Below are positions 22,636 to 34,139 of a stretch of 45,486 nucleotides of DNA, in pieces (within the stretch, counting starts at the first letter, position 1; every line of letters starts with the position of its first letter). Source of the DNA: Diplocarpon mali (lineage: Eukaryota > Ascomycota > Leotiomycetes > Helotiales > Drepanopezizaceae); NCBI GenBank assembly GCA_024741835.1, contig JAENRP010000346.1:1-45486 (forward strand). Reading direction: 5' to 3'. The notes beneath the pieces are model-generated. The model was not told the DNA's origin. It made no database searches and saw only the letters and a list, made by a program, of their open reading frames with translations. A program made the position numbers and the translations under genes.

Positions 22636-25600
22636 TGTTATATGGAGGAGCCACTTGCGCAGACATTCCTTCCTCACTTCTGACAGGCTAGGGAAATACA
22701 GGCGGCGACGTGCCTCACGGGCAAGTGGGCGTTCCGTGAGACTGTACATTTCGGGTCGTAAGCGAGGTGGGATGGATGGTCAGATTGTATTACCACCAAT
22801 TCTAACATATTCTAGCCATGGCTGTATGTATTTTCTAGTAAATCTATATGATTCTATCCTGCTTTGCCTCTAAGTACGCCGCTGTTACTTCCGTCGTGAT
22901 AGAGCTCTTTCGTAGAGGGGGAAATGGAGTCATAGCAAACAAACGGGCTATCTACCCAAGTCAGAAACCAATCTCACCCCCCTCTCTCGCAATTTGGACG
23001 AGTTCAGCTCCTCTTACTAGGATACATGTCCAAACATAGGAACTTCTTCGGCACAAGAGGTAGCGGAAGTAGGAGAAGATGCTGAAGAATTTGTTAAAGT
23101 TTTCTTAGGCTTTAAAGCCGAATCACAATACCAGTAGGAAAAAGTTGATACAGTACCACATACCCGATATAACCTGTACAAGTCCCCATCTTTACCCAAA
23201 AGCAAGAGTATAGCCTTTGTTTCTCGATTTCGCATCTTCTCTCGGCAGCAAGCTGCTGCCGCTCCAACAAAATTAGCCGATTTATTTCTGGTATGGACAT
23301 TCTTCATCACGATATTCATCAGTAATACCAATGGAGCATAAGATACTCTTTATAAGCTATCACAATAAATTGAGGCATTCTAGATTCTCCTTTGCCCCTG
23401 GAATTTTGCATTCGAAAGAATTTCACGGGTGGAGCTGGGAAGGCTACAGGTATTAGCCTACTTATAGCTAGTGTATTGATGGACAGATTTTGATTTAGGA
23501 CTATTTGTTCCCGGACTCGAATCTAGGATGGTTTGGATTTAATTAGTTTTGAATTAGGCTTCAATTTTATTGACGGCAATGCTGATGTTGATGTCTAGAG
23601 CTCGCCGGTTTTTTTGAATTATTTTGATTTCAAGTATTTCGTAATGATGGGGTGGCGTTCTGCGTGGTGAATGAGTGTCAGAGGACGCGTGAGTGGAAAG
23701 CTGAAATGATTTCTTCTAGTATAGTCAGGAGGGCATTCCGCTTTGAATCTTTGAATCCTTAATCTTTGATAGCATTTAGGGTCAGGACAAGGGTATATTT
23801 ATTCACATAAAGTCTAGCGTTTGTCTTTCGCAAGTCGAATCCGATGATTCGTAGTATCTGGTTCCTGTTTAGTAATAAATTTCAAGATAATTTTTTAAAA
23901 AAAAAACGGACTTAGATATTGTCTGGTTATAATGATGCTCCTTGCAGAGTTATGCAAAGGAAGTGGAAAGTGAGAGCTACACCCTTAAGAGAGGGTAATA
24001 AGGAGCGCGACGCGGTAGTTTTACTATATATGTTACGTATTCATTCAAAAAAAGTATAAAAAGATGATTGCCTCTCCTGGCTTTTGTTTTTTTAGCTGAT
24101 TTATAAGCTCTAGTTTCTCTTCCTCAATGTTATGAGTACAGGAAGCTCACCTCACCCGAGGATAAAAAATCCATAAGCCTCTCTGATATTCCTCCTATGA
24201 GAAAAGATGAGAAAATCACGAGTCTGGGTCGGATGAGATCGCTGAATAGCAAGAAGCATTTGATTAGAAGCCTTGGCTCTTGTATGACGGCTCGCAGTCG
24301 ACAATAGGGAAGAAGAGAACGCCAACGAGAAGTTAAAGACATAGAATTGCAACTTACTCAATATAGAATGATCATGTTAAGCTTTAATAACCACCTGTAA
24401 ATGCAAATTACCTGTTTTGGATTTGCAAACCTCATAAATTCTGGCTCAAAGTATACGTAACCATCGAGATATTGGATGTAAAACATAAACACGCTAGGCT
24501 TAGAAACTACAACATCATCTCTTTCACTATAAACTATAGCTTTCCAATAACTTTATATGTTGTTCGCTCTCTCATAGCTCTTTATTGATACCATAAAGAA
24601 AGTTTTTACATGAAAATTTCAGATTTAAAGGAGCTCCTAAGTCAGCAGTGGTTTCTATTAGCACTACCACACTACGTCGATTCTTCAAAGAACCTCCAAA
24701 ACAATATCAAATCTAAAGTCCTATTTGAAAATTCTTATTGATGAGAAGTACGCCCCAATACGGCCCCACTGCACTCATTCATATGATTTGTGGCAAACTC
24801 GCAATCGAAGGGTGATCTGTACTTAGTACAGACTCTCCCCCGCGGGACTATAGCTGAGAAGGAGCTTTACCTCTTGGTTTTATAGATTGAGGGTGAGATC
24901 TCTAACAGGATCGTAACTCCTAGCACTATTACCTCAATTCAGCTTCGACTAGAACAGACATTCTACTTGCTAGTTACGAGCTATAAACCTCTCTTCGGTT
25001 ATGATACAAGAGCCACAGGCAGAACCATCTCCAGCCCGCGCAAAACCCTCGTCTCGGAATAGAACAAATAGCGAGAGGAATGCACTCCATCGACTGTAAG
25101 GACCTGAAGCCCAACCCTATCTGCCTTTCAGAAAGTTTTCCCGAGCCAGATGCCCAGAATCCTGAAAAGCCCGCGCTCTATGCCTTACGAGCGATTTCCT
25201 CTGCTCTCCTCTCCTCTACTCTTCTTAAGAGTACCACGACCACGCGATCTCCAACGTCTTCCAGTCTCCTAGAAATAATGGCAAGAGATATTCACGCTCC
25301 AAGGACTTGGCGCTATCTCCAAACTCATCCATAATGACAGGCTGCACCCGGACCTGCAAGGTAATCCAAGGCCGAATCTCTAATCCAAGCATCAGCTACT
25401 GGTACTTCTCACCGGGGTCAGGAGTAAATATCTCGTCTATAGGTTCCTAGTTTGTAGCTTCAGTCTGGCCTATGTGCGGTTCTGAGAATGTGTTGCAGCC
25501 TTCCATCCCTTTCGACGTCACCACTCTAGCTTGTGCGTGATTCAAAACACGAAAATCACACTTTCGCTCTTCAGCTTTGCTCTGAAATTCTACTATGGGG

Positions 25601-26877
25601 TTTCTATTTTCGATCTCTGCTTTCTGTAGCCTCTACTTCTCGCCATATCCGCCGCTTTTCCCTCGATGTGTTGTCGTCACGCGCCAGCGAGTTTTCAGGT
25701 TTCGATCACGAGCCTCGAATCTGTTGTTGTTTGCATATGTTTTTGTTGGTAGGTGCAGAAGCGAGAGCAATAGGCTTTTGATCAGATGTGCCTGATGCTT
25801 GGTGGGCCTTGCTTCTATGACGTCGAGGGGTGGTGAGGTTTCGAAAGGCAGAGTCTCTTCCTAGTCGGTAGTGATTCAACATGGTTTACTTGAGACTTCG
25901 AAATTGAAATTGAAACCCAAGGATGTGAAGATTAAAAGAAAAGCCGACAAGGAACCTATATTTCTCAGCGGAATAATCAAAAGACCAAGCGATGACACAA
26001 GCAGTGCCCGTCTAAGCTCGATTCTCGACTGAATACTCGTAACGTGACGCAGACCTGGCTGCAGAGCAGTTGATACCACTTTTACATTTCTTAACCTCCA
26101 CGCCACCGTCTAGAGATAGCAGATCTCTATACGAGTTCTATAACCAGTGGCAGTTTTTCCGGCTCTATAAAAATAATTTGTCCTGATGAGCCAATACGAG
26201 ACCACTATCTCTCGGTAAGGCGTCTGTATATGAATTACTTAGGTTGACAAGCGGATCAGTCTGTTTCGAAGGCTTGGAACTCTCAGGGATGACGTCTTGG
26301 ACTCCATGAGCTTTAGAGGGAGTTGAATCATGCTCAATCGAAAATTGAAAGGCGGGTTATTAAGACTTGGCGATATCTCCTTCCGGACCTGATATAATTT
26401 AAACCTGAATGAGAAGAGTAATTGCCATCGGAATTTTGCTATTTAACAGCTGCAAAGGCTCAGAGGTGCAGACGAGCATATAAGAATGGTATTTTGAATA
26501 ACCAATTGACTCGCGTTTTATCTCACTGTTCTCATGTGTATTTCTGAAGGGCTTGTATTGCTTATTTTCGTTGTGATGAACACCTATGGAATCCTCACCA
26601 TTCGATTGCGAAGTTGAATCTAGGACAAACAACAAGGTGAATGAATCCCAATCCCCGTACTTGAACGCTCCTAATCAAATTTGCCCCTCCATTCCTCAAA
26701 TACAAGCAATAGAGCCCCAAATCAAACCCTAAATCTCAAACATAAGGTGTTTGCGATTCTCTCACTTCAACTAAGTGTACTGTTGACCGTTTTTGCGAGT
26801 GGTTTGGACCGAGTAGCCAAGCTATAGACATAAGCTTCAGTATTCCAAGACATGTCCTCTCCATCATAATGAATTAC
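22636..26877. other. Gene-poor AT-rich region
   Basis: More than 4 kb with no recognisable gene. Short frames at 23017-23331, 25080-25334, 25533-25781 and 26399-26635 have no known domain and no supported splicing. Long A or T runs occur (for example 23890-23907). No retroelement motif was read in any frame, so this is either intergenic DNA or a repeat too decayed to identify by eye. Confidence 0.5.
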
Positions 26878-27615
26878 TTACGAGACTCGCTTTCCGAGAG
26901 ATCTCTCACTATCAGTAGCGTGCTTGTCCAACCTATGACCAGTTAGCAAGGCCCAAAAAAAACTAAAAAAAAAAAAAAAACTGAGCGACACAACATACTT
27001 CTCGCCAGAATGTCTCTCGATTGCTTTCTCGAGGTTCTGAGATTGCCTGGTGGTCATTGCATGCTTCTCGACTCTGGGGTTCTTCAAGATCCTGCTCCCC
27101 TGTGTTCGGCTAGGAGTAGCATCGCCACCTCGTGGGGTCTTCGGGGTCGGTCCAGCTCGGACGGGATGGTACGCGGAATTCTTTCGGGGAGGAACCCAGC
27201 GGAGACTCGTCGGATTCATCGCCAGGCCATACATCGAGAAGACCGGGGCTGACGAGGTCTTATCTCTCGAGCGCTTTGTCTGCAGGACGGACGGCGAAGC
27301 GGTTCTGGCTGCCGGAGACCGGCTTCGGGCCGCGCCTCGGGCTGCGGGATGCTCGAACTTGGCGGCCTCGCTCAGACTCTGGACTTCTTCTTCGGTGTCT
27401 TCTACGGCGATGTGCGGCGGGGACATGGTGGCAATGTTATCTTCGTGGTAGACTTCGCGAGCATAGTCAGCAGGCTTCACCATGCTTCTCCGGCGAGCGC
27501 GGGCGTCTCTTGCATTCTTGGATTGAACAATTTGGGTGTCAGTGGCAGGGCTATCTCCGGAGGAATTGCGCCGTCCCTTCAGAGCTTTCTTGTCGGCCTG
27601 GACAAGTTTCGGCAT
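26878..27615 (-). CDS. Basic, disordered protein of unknown function
   Basis: Predicted 223 residues from exons 27615-26999 and 26932-26878. The 66-nt intron is well formed (donor GTATGT, branch GCTAAC, acceptor CATAG) and holds two poly-T runs, an argument that the gene is real. The protein is rich in R, K, S, P and A with low-complexity segments: KNARDARARRRSMVKP near the N-terminus looks like a nuclear localisation signal, followed by RSRSPAARTASPS and PTPKTPRGG. A more conserved-looking core reads SMYGLAMNPTSLRWVPP. No domain is recognised. The frame stays open upstream to an ATG at 27837, but that start lies just 16 nt from a promoter-like palindrome, so I prefer 27615. A nuclear, possibly nucleic-acid-associated role is a guess. 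Confidence 0.6.
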   Translation of the reverse strand: MPKLVQADKKALKGRRNSSGDSPATDTQIVQSKNARDARARRRSMVKPADYAREVYHEDNIATMSPPHIAVEDTEEEVQSLSEAAKFEHPAARGAARSRSPAARTASPSVLQTKRSRDKTSSAPVFSMYGLAMNPTSLRWVPPRKNSAYHPVRAGPTPKTPRGGDATPSRTQGSRILKNPRVEKHAMTTRQSQNLEKAIERHSGEKYVVSLSFFFFFSFFWALLTGHRLDKHATDSERSLGKRVS

Positions 27616-27852
27616 GTTGACGATGTGGATCGGCAAAAGTAAACAAAGCACAGGGGCCCGTTGGATGCGGCGTCGGTGAATTGTCTCGTGCGGTTGCAGT
27701 ACCCACGTACTGATGTCTATTATTGGCGCGATAGGCACGCTGTAAAGAGTGTCTTGCTGTGTCGTGGTCGAAATGTGAGGTTGTTTACAATTGGAGATCA
27801 AGGCGCGGGTGTCTTTATGAACGACCTCGCTTAGCATTTCACGCTAAGAAAG

Positions 27853-27877
27853 GCGTCACTTGTGACGCTCTGACTCA
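27853..27877. promoter_or_regulatory. Composite bZIP-like palindrome plus TGACTCA
   Basis: A perfect inverted repeat GCGTCAC-TT-GTGACGC (27853-27868) is followed two bases later by TGACTCA (27871-27877), the classical Gcn4/AP-1 site. It lies about 240 bp upstream of the preferred start of the unknown basic protein on the minus strand. Known: ascomycete CPC1/Gcn4 factors bind TGACTCA. Inferred: the site controls this gene. Confidence 0.5.
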
Positions 27878-30800
27878 TCATCTCCGTTGAACTGAAGTGA
27901 ATGCGCAGTCGCCGACCTCTGGGTTGTCTGCCTTTAAGGGCGGTCACCTTGTTTAGATACTTAAAACCCCGACATTATCGGACCGGTAGCCGCAGCTATG
28001 TAGAATCAGGACTACAGGACACCGCCATCTTTAACATAAGGGGATTATGAGTTTCCATCAAACTAGCTAGCAGGGCTTGATAAGAAGACTGCATAGATTA
28101 GCAGACCAGCTCTGTTAGAATATGTAAGTAGGTCTTGCTAAGTGTGTATACGGATCACTCGATGATTGCGGCGCATGGGGTCAATAGTCACCTTTCCACG
28201 TCGTCTGATCGAGAGCCATCAGCACCGTGATTCAGTATTGCAGTCAAGGTATATTTTTCACCTTAAATTTCCACCGAAACTTAGGATCCAAAACCTGCAC
28301 CGACTCAGGGGCACCATACTCTAAGCCTTCACTACTAATATCGAGTTTATGGCTCGCTGTTTGGCATGTCCAACTTCTATGTGCTCATCCACTACCTTAA
28401 TGAGGCTGAGAGACTCTGCCTTGAGCTGGAGAATGGTGCCAGAAGGACTGACTTCGGCATGTATGAATCCATAGAGAGGAAATTTAAGGCTATCCAAGTA
28501 CATTCACCTTGTCTGCGCCGTGTGCCGCTATGTCTTGGGTGAAATACTAGCAGGTCTTCTGCTTGCATGGTTACCTTGGTTCAAATACTCAGCTACCGGG
28601 ATCACTTACGCAAACAGAGCTCTCTACTTTGACATCTTGAACTGCTCGCCGACTCCGCCCTTTTGATTAGAGCTCCTTAAACCTTTGACACCACCGGATT
28701 CCTTACTTAGAGAGCGAAATGCTCCGTTACAAGACGCCATACATGTATATATAGCGCGTACTACCAAAGAAGCTCTTAGTCTACTATTCGAGGAGGGAAG
28801 AGCTGATGAACTTCCTATAATATCTGATCCAGCTTATTTACTAAAGCTTCATTATCTCGATCAGCCTAATCCTGTCGAGTTGGCAGGAAAGACGCCACAA
28901 ACTTGTGCTAGCTGCCATTCGTACTTCTCGAACTCTAATAAGAACGTCTGTATGGTTTCAGCATGAATGTTTGTACTGCGGTCTAACTGCTCTGTTTCGG
29001 GTATCTACTGCAAAATACCATGGTGGCATTGCGAACAGCTCACTCGTACTGTAGGCGGTCTGCAATAAGAATTTTATACTCCATACCCCTGGAATTGAGC
29101 TGATATTACTTGGAAATTATTAGATATTTGTAAAGGACCTCTCCTACTTTCCAGATCTAATAAGATAGTAGCTAAAGTGGAAGAAGGTGATCGTTCAATA
29201 ATAACCAAAAAAAACCTGACTTGAAGCTTGAATGAGCGGCGATACAACATCTTTGATGGGTCTTTTTGTGACCAGCGATATTCTTCGGTAATCAATAGTT
29301 ATCCATACTCGATTCACCTAGCTATTCCAAGTGTTCGTCCTTCGCCTAGCCGCCCAGACTGTAGGTAGAATATACGAGTCTCGTCAGTGAAGCCATGCAA
29401 CTGGATAGTTTACGCTCGCGATCACTCCTATTAGCATATTCTGATCTCAAAGTCAGAGATAGTCTGGAATCAAATGTAGATATTTCATCATGGCCCTCTA
29501 GCCTCTTGTGCTGAATCCTATTCTGGTCCTGGTATTCTGTCGTAGCCCTCCGCTAGAGCGCCTCTCTGTAGATGTGACGCGCGAGCGCGTATTTGTAGCG
29601 GAGCTGCTCGCTGAGTTTCTCGCTACTTGAGTCTCCCTCATAGGACTTGAAGTTTTGACAGGCATCATGAGGCAGCTTTGAGCATGTCTTCTGGCAGAGA
29701 TCTCAACTATAGGAGGAAAATCCTGTGGATAGCGATGCCTGGACTCAGGTCACTGTTTGCAGCGTGTTTGGCAAGTAGTTGCGGTTTGATGTAAAAGCGC
29801 GGAACACGCTAATGCTCACGTAGCACGTCCTCACTGAAATAGAATACCAGGTAATATACCACAGAGCAAAATTACAGTAGAATACTTAAGTTGATAAGTG
29901 CTTATGAAGTATCGAGCTTGATTCGCCAAAGGTTTATTTGCTTAATTATAAATTAGCACTCTCGCCATCTACGGTTGATATGCCGCGATTGAACAAACCA
30001 GCGCAGTACACCGCAACCCCAGTTAAAGAGAGCATAGAATATATCTAAAGCTTGATCTAATCATATTACATGTCTCCAAGATCATCGCCACCGGAGCCAA
30101 TCCACTCGTCCTACACGGCTGGCTTGTTCCGTACTAAAGTGCTCTCTACAGGTGCCTTATTATCCTTCTATTCTCCATCTCGATATGTTTAGCCTCTTGC
30201 TGCACGTTTAGCTTCCACGAGCTATAAAAGGTCACCAATTCTCCGGGTGAGCAAAATCTCTTGTCAAGATCACGACTGTGAACACGCGCAGGCAAACTAT
30301 TGTATGTCGTCTTACTGATTGCGACCCTGGAAGATTGATTGCTATATCACACGCCAGCACAAATATCCAAAACACCCGCTGATATCGATCAAATACCCAA
30401 GCTTTTAATCTGCAGTTTCTTTAACCAAACACTAACTTAGACTGAGCATTAGGCGGAGTCGGAACAACTTTCGCCGTAGGTCTCGCTGAGGCCTGAATCT
30501 CCCGCATCTTAATCTCCTGAATTTTCTCGAAAAAGTCTCTTCAACGCTATTTAATCGCCTTTGTTAGTATCTAATTAGCGAGATAGTACTTTTCCAAGGC
30601 GTTCTATGTCACTTACGTTTCCTCTACTCGAGCCGTATAATCTTGTTAGCTGGCTAAGTAGAATATTTCAAACAGCTTCTATCTCTCTCTGGACCCTTAC
30701 CAGACATATTTTCGAGTGATTGTGAAACCAAATGCTCGGCTATTTATGCTATTTACTCTCAATTGCGACGGTGCAACATCTTATAGTCATTGACTTGAAT

Positions 30801-32062
30801 TCAGTGGACCATGTTGACGGGTCTTTAGAGCTCGAATCTAAAACTCCAGGCCTGTGTGCCCAATAACATCTATGAGAGTAAACTTGCGACGAAAGATTTA
30901 TCACTTAGGACTCGATATTTATTTCTTCATTATAGCTTCACTTCACCTCCACTATGGGTCTATTCATAGTTAGGAAGTATACACTCTGCGCTGAGAGAAG
31001 ACGACGAACCGCATCTTCGCCAGAGATACTAGAAACATTCGAATTGAGTAAGGGCAGGGAAGAGTCATCTATGCCTATTCTTGAAGATTTAGATTACAGG
31101 CCACAGCTATCAGTTAATGCTGTATGATAGTGCTTGCGCTCATGGTCCCTATCGCCGACGCTATCTTAAGCGAAATGTAAACAAAGCTCTGAGCTCAAAA
31201 CATCGCCCTAATATCTACACAGATCCGGATGCATGATTCTGGATTCACTAAATAGACGGAAGTCTATTCGGTCACTTCTTGCTCTCTCTAGCATCTGATT
31301 ACGTCAAGTACTGGAGCCCACCCTCCTATTTCAGCACGTGCACTCCTCGCAAAGATATATCAAGTTTAAGGATATTAGTTTGTGTAATTGGCACGGCAAG
31401 AGTTGATTCTGTTTGGGGTTTTGATGATATGTTCAAATTTCAACTTTGAATGCTGAACAAGAACACTACACCCACTGCTTGAACATTCAGCGAACTATTC
31501 TAAGCTTCTAAAAAAGCAGCCTGAAATACGATTAGGTTTAGCATTTGTGGTGGAGCCAAATTTGTGGGAGCCGACTAACTTCTAGGTAATTTATTGCTGG
31601 TCAACGAATATTTAAATTTTTCACAAGATGACAAGCCAGAAAACAGCATGAACAGCCAGATGGGTCATGGCTTCACAAAGCCCAATCTGTTCATGTATTA
31701 TTAGGGTGACCTGCAACGCTGATTTAATAGCTCAAAGATAATCTTCTACAAAAATTTTTCCAGAAAAGGAGAGTCAAAAGGAAACCATGCAGCCGAACGG
31801 AATCTCGTCGTCTGGGATCTGGCGGAAAAGAGGAGCCTGATATACAGTATCACGTGCAAGATCTAATCTAATCTAATCACCCCGCGCCTCCAAACAAAAA
31901 AAGTTTCCGCAACATCATCTCCAGATCAAATAGACCCCTGAGGGCTATCTTCTCCTCAAACAGCTCACGAAACCCTCGCTCACGCTCCACTTCATCTCCT
32001 ACCGTGTTAGGACCCGACGCTGTACTTCAATACCACCCACCATTCAACACAGAGCAAAGAGA
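27878..32062. other. Gene-poor region with a possible ORF relic
   Basis: No gene can be supported over about 4 kb. A plus-strand frame at 28685-28966 has protein-like composition (IHVYIARTTKEALSLLFEEG, then CASCHSYFSN) but no ATG at its beginning and no known domain; a minus-strand frame at 28321-28503 is similar. They may be relics. The last about 200 bp (31,860-32,062) are the TRM112 promoter, including a short TCTAA repeat at 31,862-31,877 and an A-rich, CT-flanked leader. Confidence 0.45.
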
Positions 32063-32580
32063 ATGAAGATCCTCACCCTCAACTTCCTAACCTGCGCCGT
32101 CAAAGCCTGCAAATCGTCTTCCGCCTCTTTTCCTCTGCATCCGAAAGACTGCGAGCTAGTATCCGATAGCATGGCGCCGAACGCAAAGTTGCTGGAGAAT
32201 ATACTGCCGCGGGTAGACTGGGAAGCGCTGAGGACTATTGTTGGCGAGGTTCGTGGTTCCTCGCTCCCTTTCCTTCCCCTATCCTCCTTCTAATCTATAC
32301 GAAAACGATCCTCCCTCGCAATGCCAGGAGAATAGCGGGGGGTGGGAAGAACAAGGCTGATGAGAATCGTTTGTTGTAACAGCTAGGCTTCCCCTCTCTG
32401 CCCCCCTCCGCACCAACCCCGTCCACGCTCGCCAGCGACGAGAAGCTCAGCTCGGAACTCCACACACTGTTGCTGGAGACGCAGATCAGCGAGGGCGGGC
32501 TAGTGTGTGCGAATTGCGGGCACGAGTACAAGGTCAAGGAGGGGATCGCGAATTTCCTGCTGCCGAACCATCTGGTCTGA
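32063..32580 (+). CDS. TRM112: Trm112, activator subunit of tRNA, rRNA and eRF1 methyltransferases
   Basis: Predicted 127 residues from exons 32063-32248 and 32383-32580, the usual length for the family. Trm112 is the small zinc-binding partner that stabilises Trm9, Trm11, Mtq2 and Bud23. The N-terminus MKILTLNFLTCAVKACK holds two of the expected cysteines; the C-terminal half has LVCANCGHEY with the C-x2-C pair, followed by KEGIANFLLPNHLV, the family's ending. The 134-nt intron (donor GTTCGT, acceptor GTAACAG) falls between GE and LGFPSLP. The start is the first ATG and fits the conserved N-terminus. It converges on SET1, with about 1.56 kb between stop codons. Confidence 0.96.
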
Positions 32581-34139
32581 CCGTCTCTGTTACTGGAGGA
32601 GGGCTCGAGAGGATGGAAACAAGATGAAGGGCTCGCTTGGGGCGTGAGCAAAGGGGTTTGGACGTATCAATGGGGATTTGGGGCAGGGTCAGAGGCTAGC
32701 AGGGAGTGTAATAGCAGAGCCTGGGAAGGGGAATTGAGGCAGGACAGGTGGGCTGCCCATAAGTACCCAGACCCCAAGTCACGCAGCTGGCTCCTAGCAT
32801 GGCCGAAAATCCTGGATGCGCTGGAGAAACGCTTCTTTCCAGAGGGACTAGAGCAGGGAGCTCAGAAGAGGCGCATATCATATACCCGCTGCGCAAACAA
32901 ACCCAGCTCAAATCACAAGCAGGATCAAAAATCAGACCAGCCCCAGTGCCCATCACACATTCTCGACCTGCTTCCTCAACTCAGTATCTACTTGTCCAGC
33001 CTCGGGAAGCTCAACCCAGCAGCGAGCACGTAACGCAAGCTAAACCCGCCCAGCCAAACTCTAGTAAGGACAAGAAAATAACCTCAACTCCCTCCAAAGC
33101 CGCCTCGCCCGCCTCAACTCCCTCCCATTCCATATCTCCGATTTTTCGTGCAGCGTGCAGTAATCTAGAAGCCGAGCTCTGGAGCGTGGCACTGGCACAG
33201 GCAATCTGAATCTGGTGCAAACTTGACCCCTCCGCGCGCGCTCCCCCCTCTTGCTTTATTCCCCGATATTCTCCCTCCAGTATCAAACTCCAGTCGAGAA
33301 AACGAACAAGCAAGCGACTCTACTTTACTTGCAGCAGAAGCGGGCGCAAGGCCACGCGAGTCTACACATGAGATGATCAGCATCTACCCGGAAGAAAGAA
33401 AAAAGATGGCTACGAACTAGACGGCACCGTGAGAGTTACAGATCGGCCAAACAACCGAACGAGGACATTGCCAACCCCGTGGGAAACGGCACGTCAAGCA
33501 CAATGTATGCTCAACACAAGCCCAAACCAAGCATCGCATATCAATACTCGCTCGCACCAGTCCTAAGGATGCCTGATTATCATTGCCTTGGTCTTTCCAT
33601 ACATTCCTTTTTCCGTTCCATTCCATTTCATTTCATTTGATTTCATGTCTCTACTTGCTCTCCTCTCCTCTCCTCTCTGCCTCGTATCCCTGCGTCCATT
33701 TCGGAGTGGGACATGGCCCAAACCTTTATGCCAACCCATTTTCGACTCTTGCCAGCCAGAGACCACTCTCTCGAGCATCGGGCCAGAAAAACTATGATAT
33801 CTCTACAAGAAGCAGCCCCCTAGGCCAGCTCCATTATTCATACAAGGTGCTCTCTTGTCTCTGCACGCCATCGGCCGGATGCTGATGAAGCACACCACGC
33901 CTTATCTTCGCGCGCGTCCGTATTGTCTTGTATTATCCATCCCGTTGCCCGCTCAGCCACTTAACGCCTAAAAAGCCCCGGTTGAACAGAGTTTTTCATG
34001 CCCCGCCCTCCCCCCATCCAGCTCCACCCATATGCAGAAACAAAAAAAGTCAAAGTCGTATTGAAAAAGAAAGAGATCCTTCCCGCCTGGAAATTTGATG
34101 GGGTGGATGCACGCGTGATGGCGACCGGAAAAAAGGAAG
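32581..34139. other. Convergent intergenic region between TRM112 and SET1
   Basis: Holds the two 3' ends. Several overlapping open frames of 65-135 codons occur on both strands (32644-33420) because the DNA is GC-rich and low in stops, but none shows a domain. Short pyrimidine repeats (TTCCATTTCATTTCATTT near 33620 and CTCTCCTCTCC near 33660) lie in the middle. Confidence 0.5.

Noticed and set aside
26700..26760. Interstitial telomere sequence (AAACCCTAAATC)
   Set aside because: A single unit only, expected by chance.
27010..27642. Plus-strand frames opposite the unknown basic protein
   Set aside because: The minus strand has the well-formed intron and the consistent basic, Ser/Pro-rich composition; plus-strand frames are fragmentary.
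32644..33420. Overlapping open frames downstream of TRM112
   Set aside because: GC-rich 3' flank with few stops; frames on both strands are equally long and none has family character.
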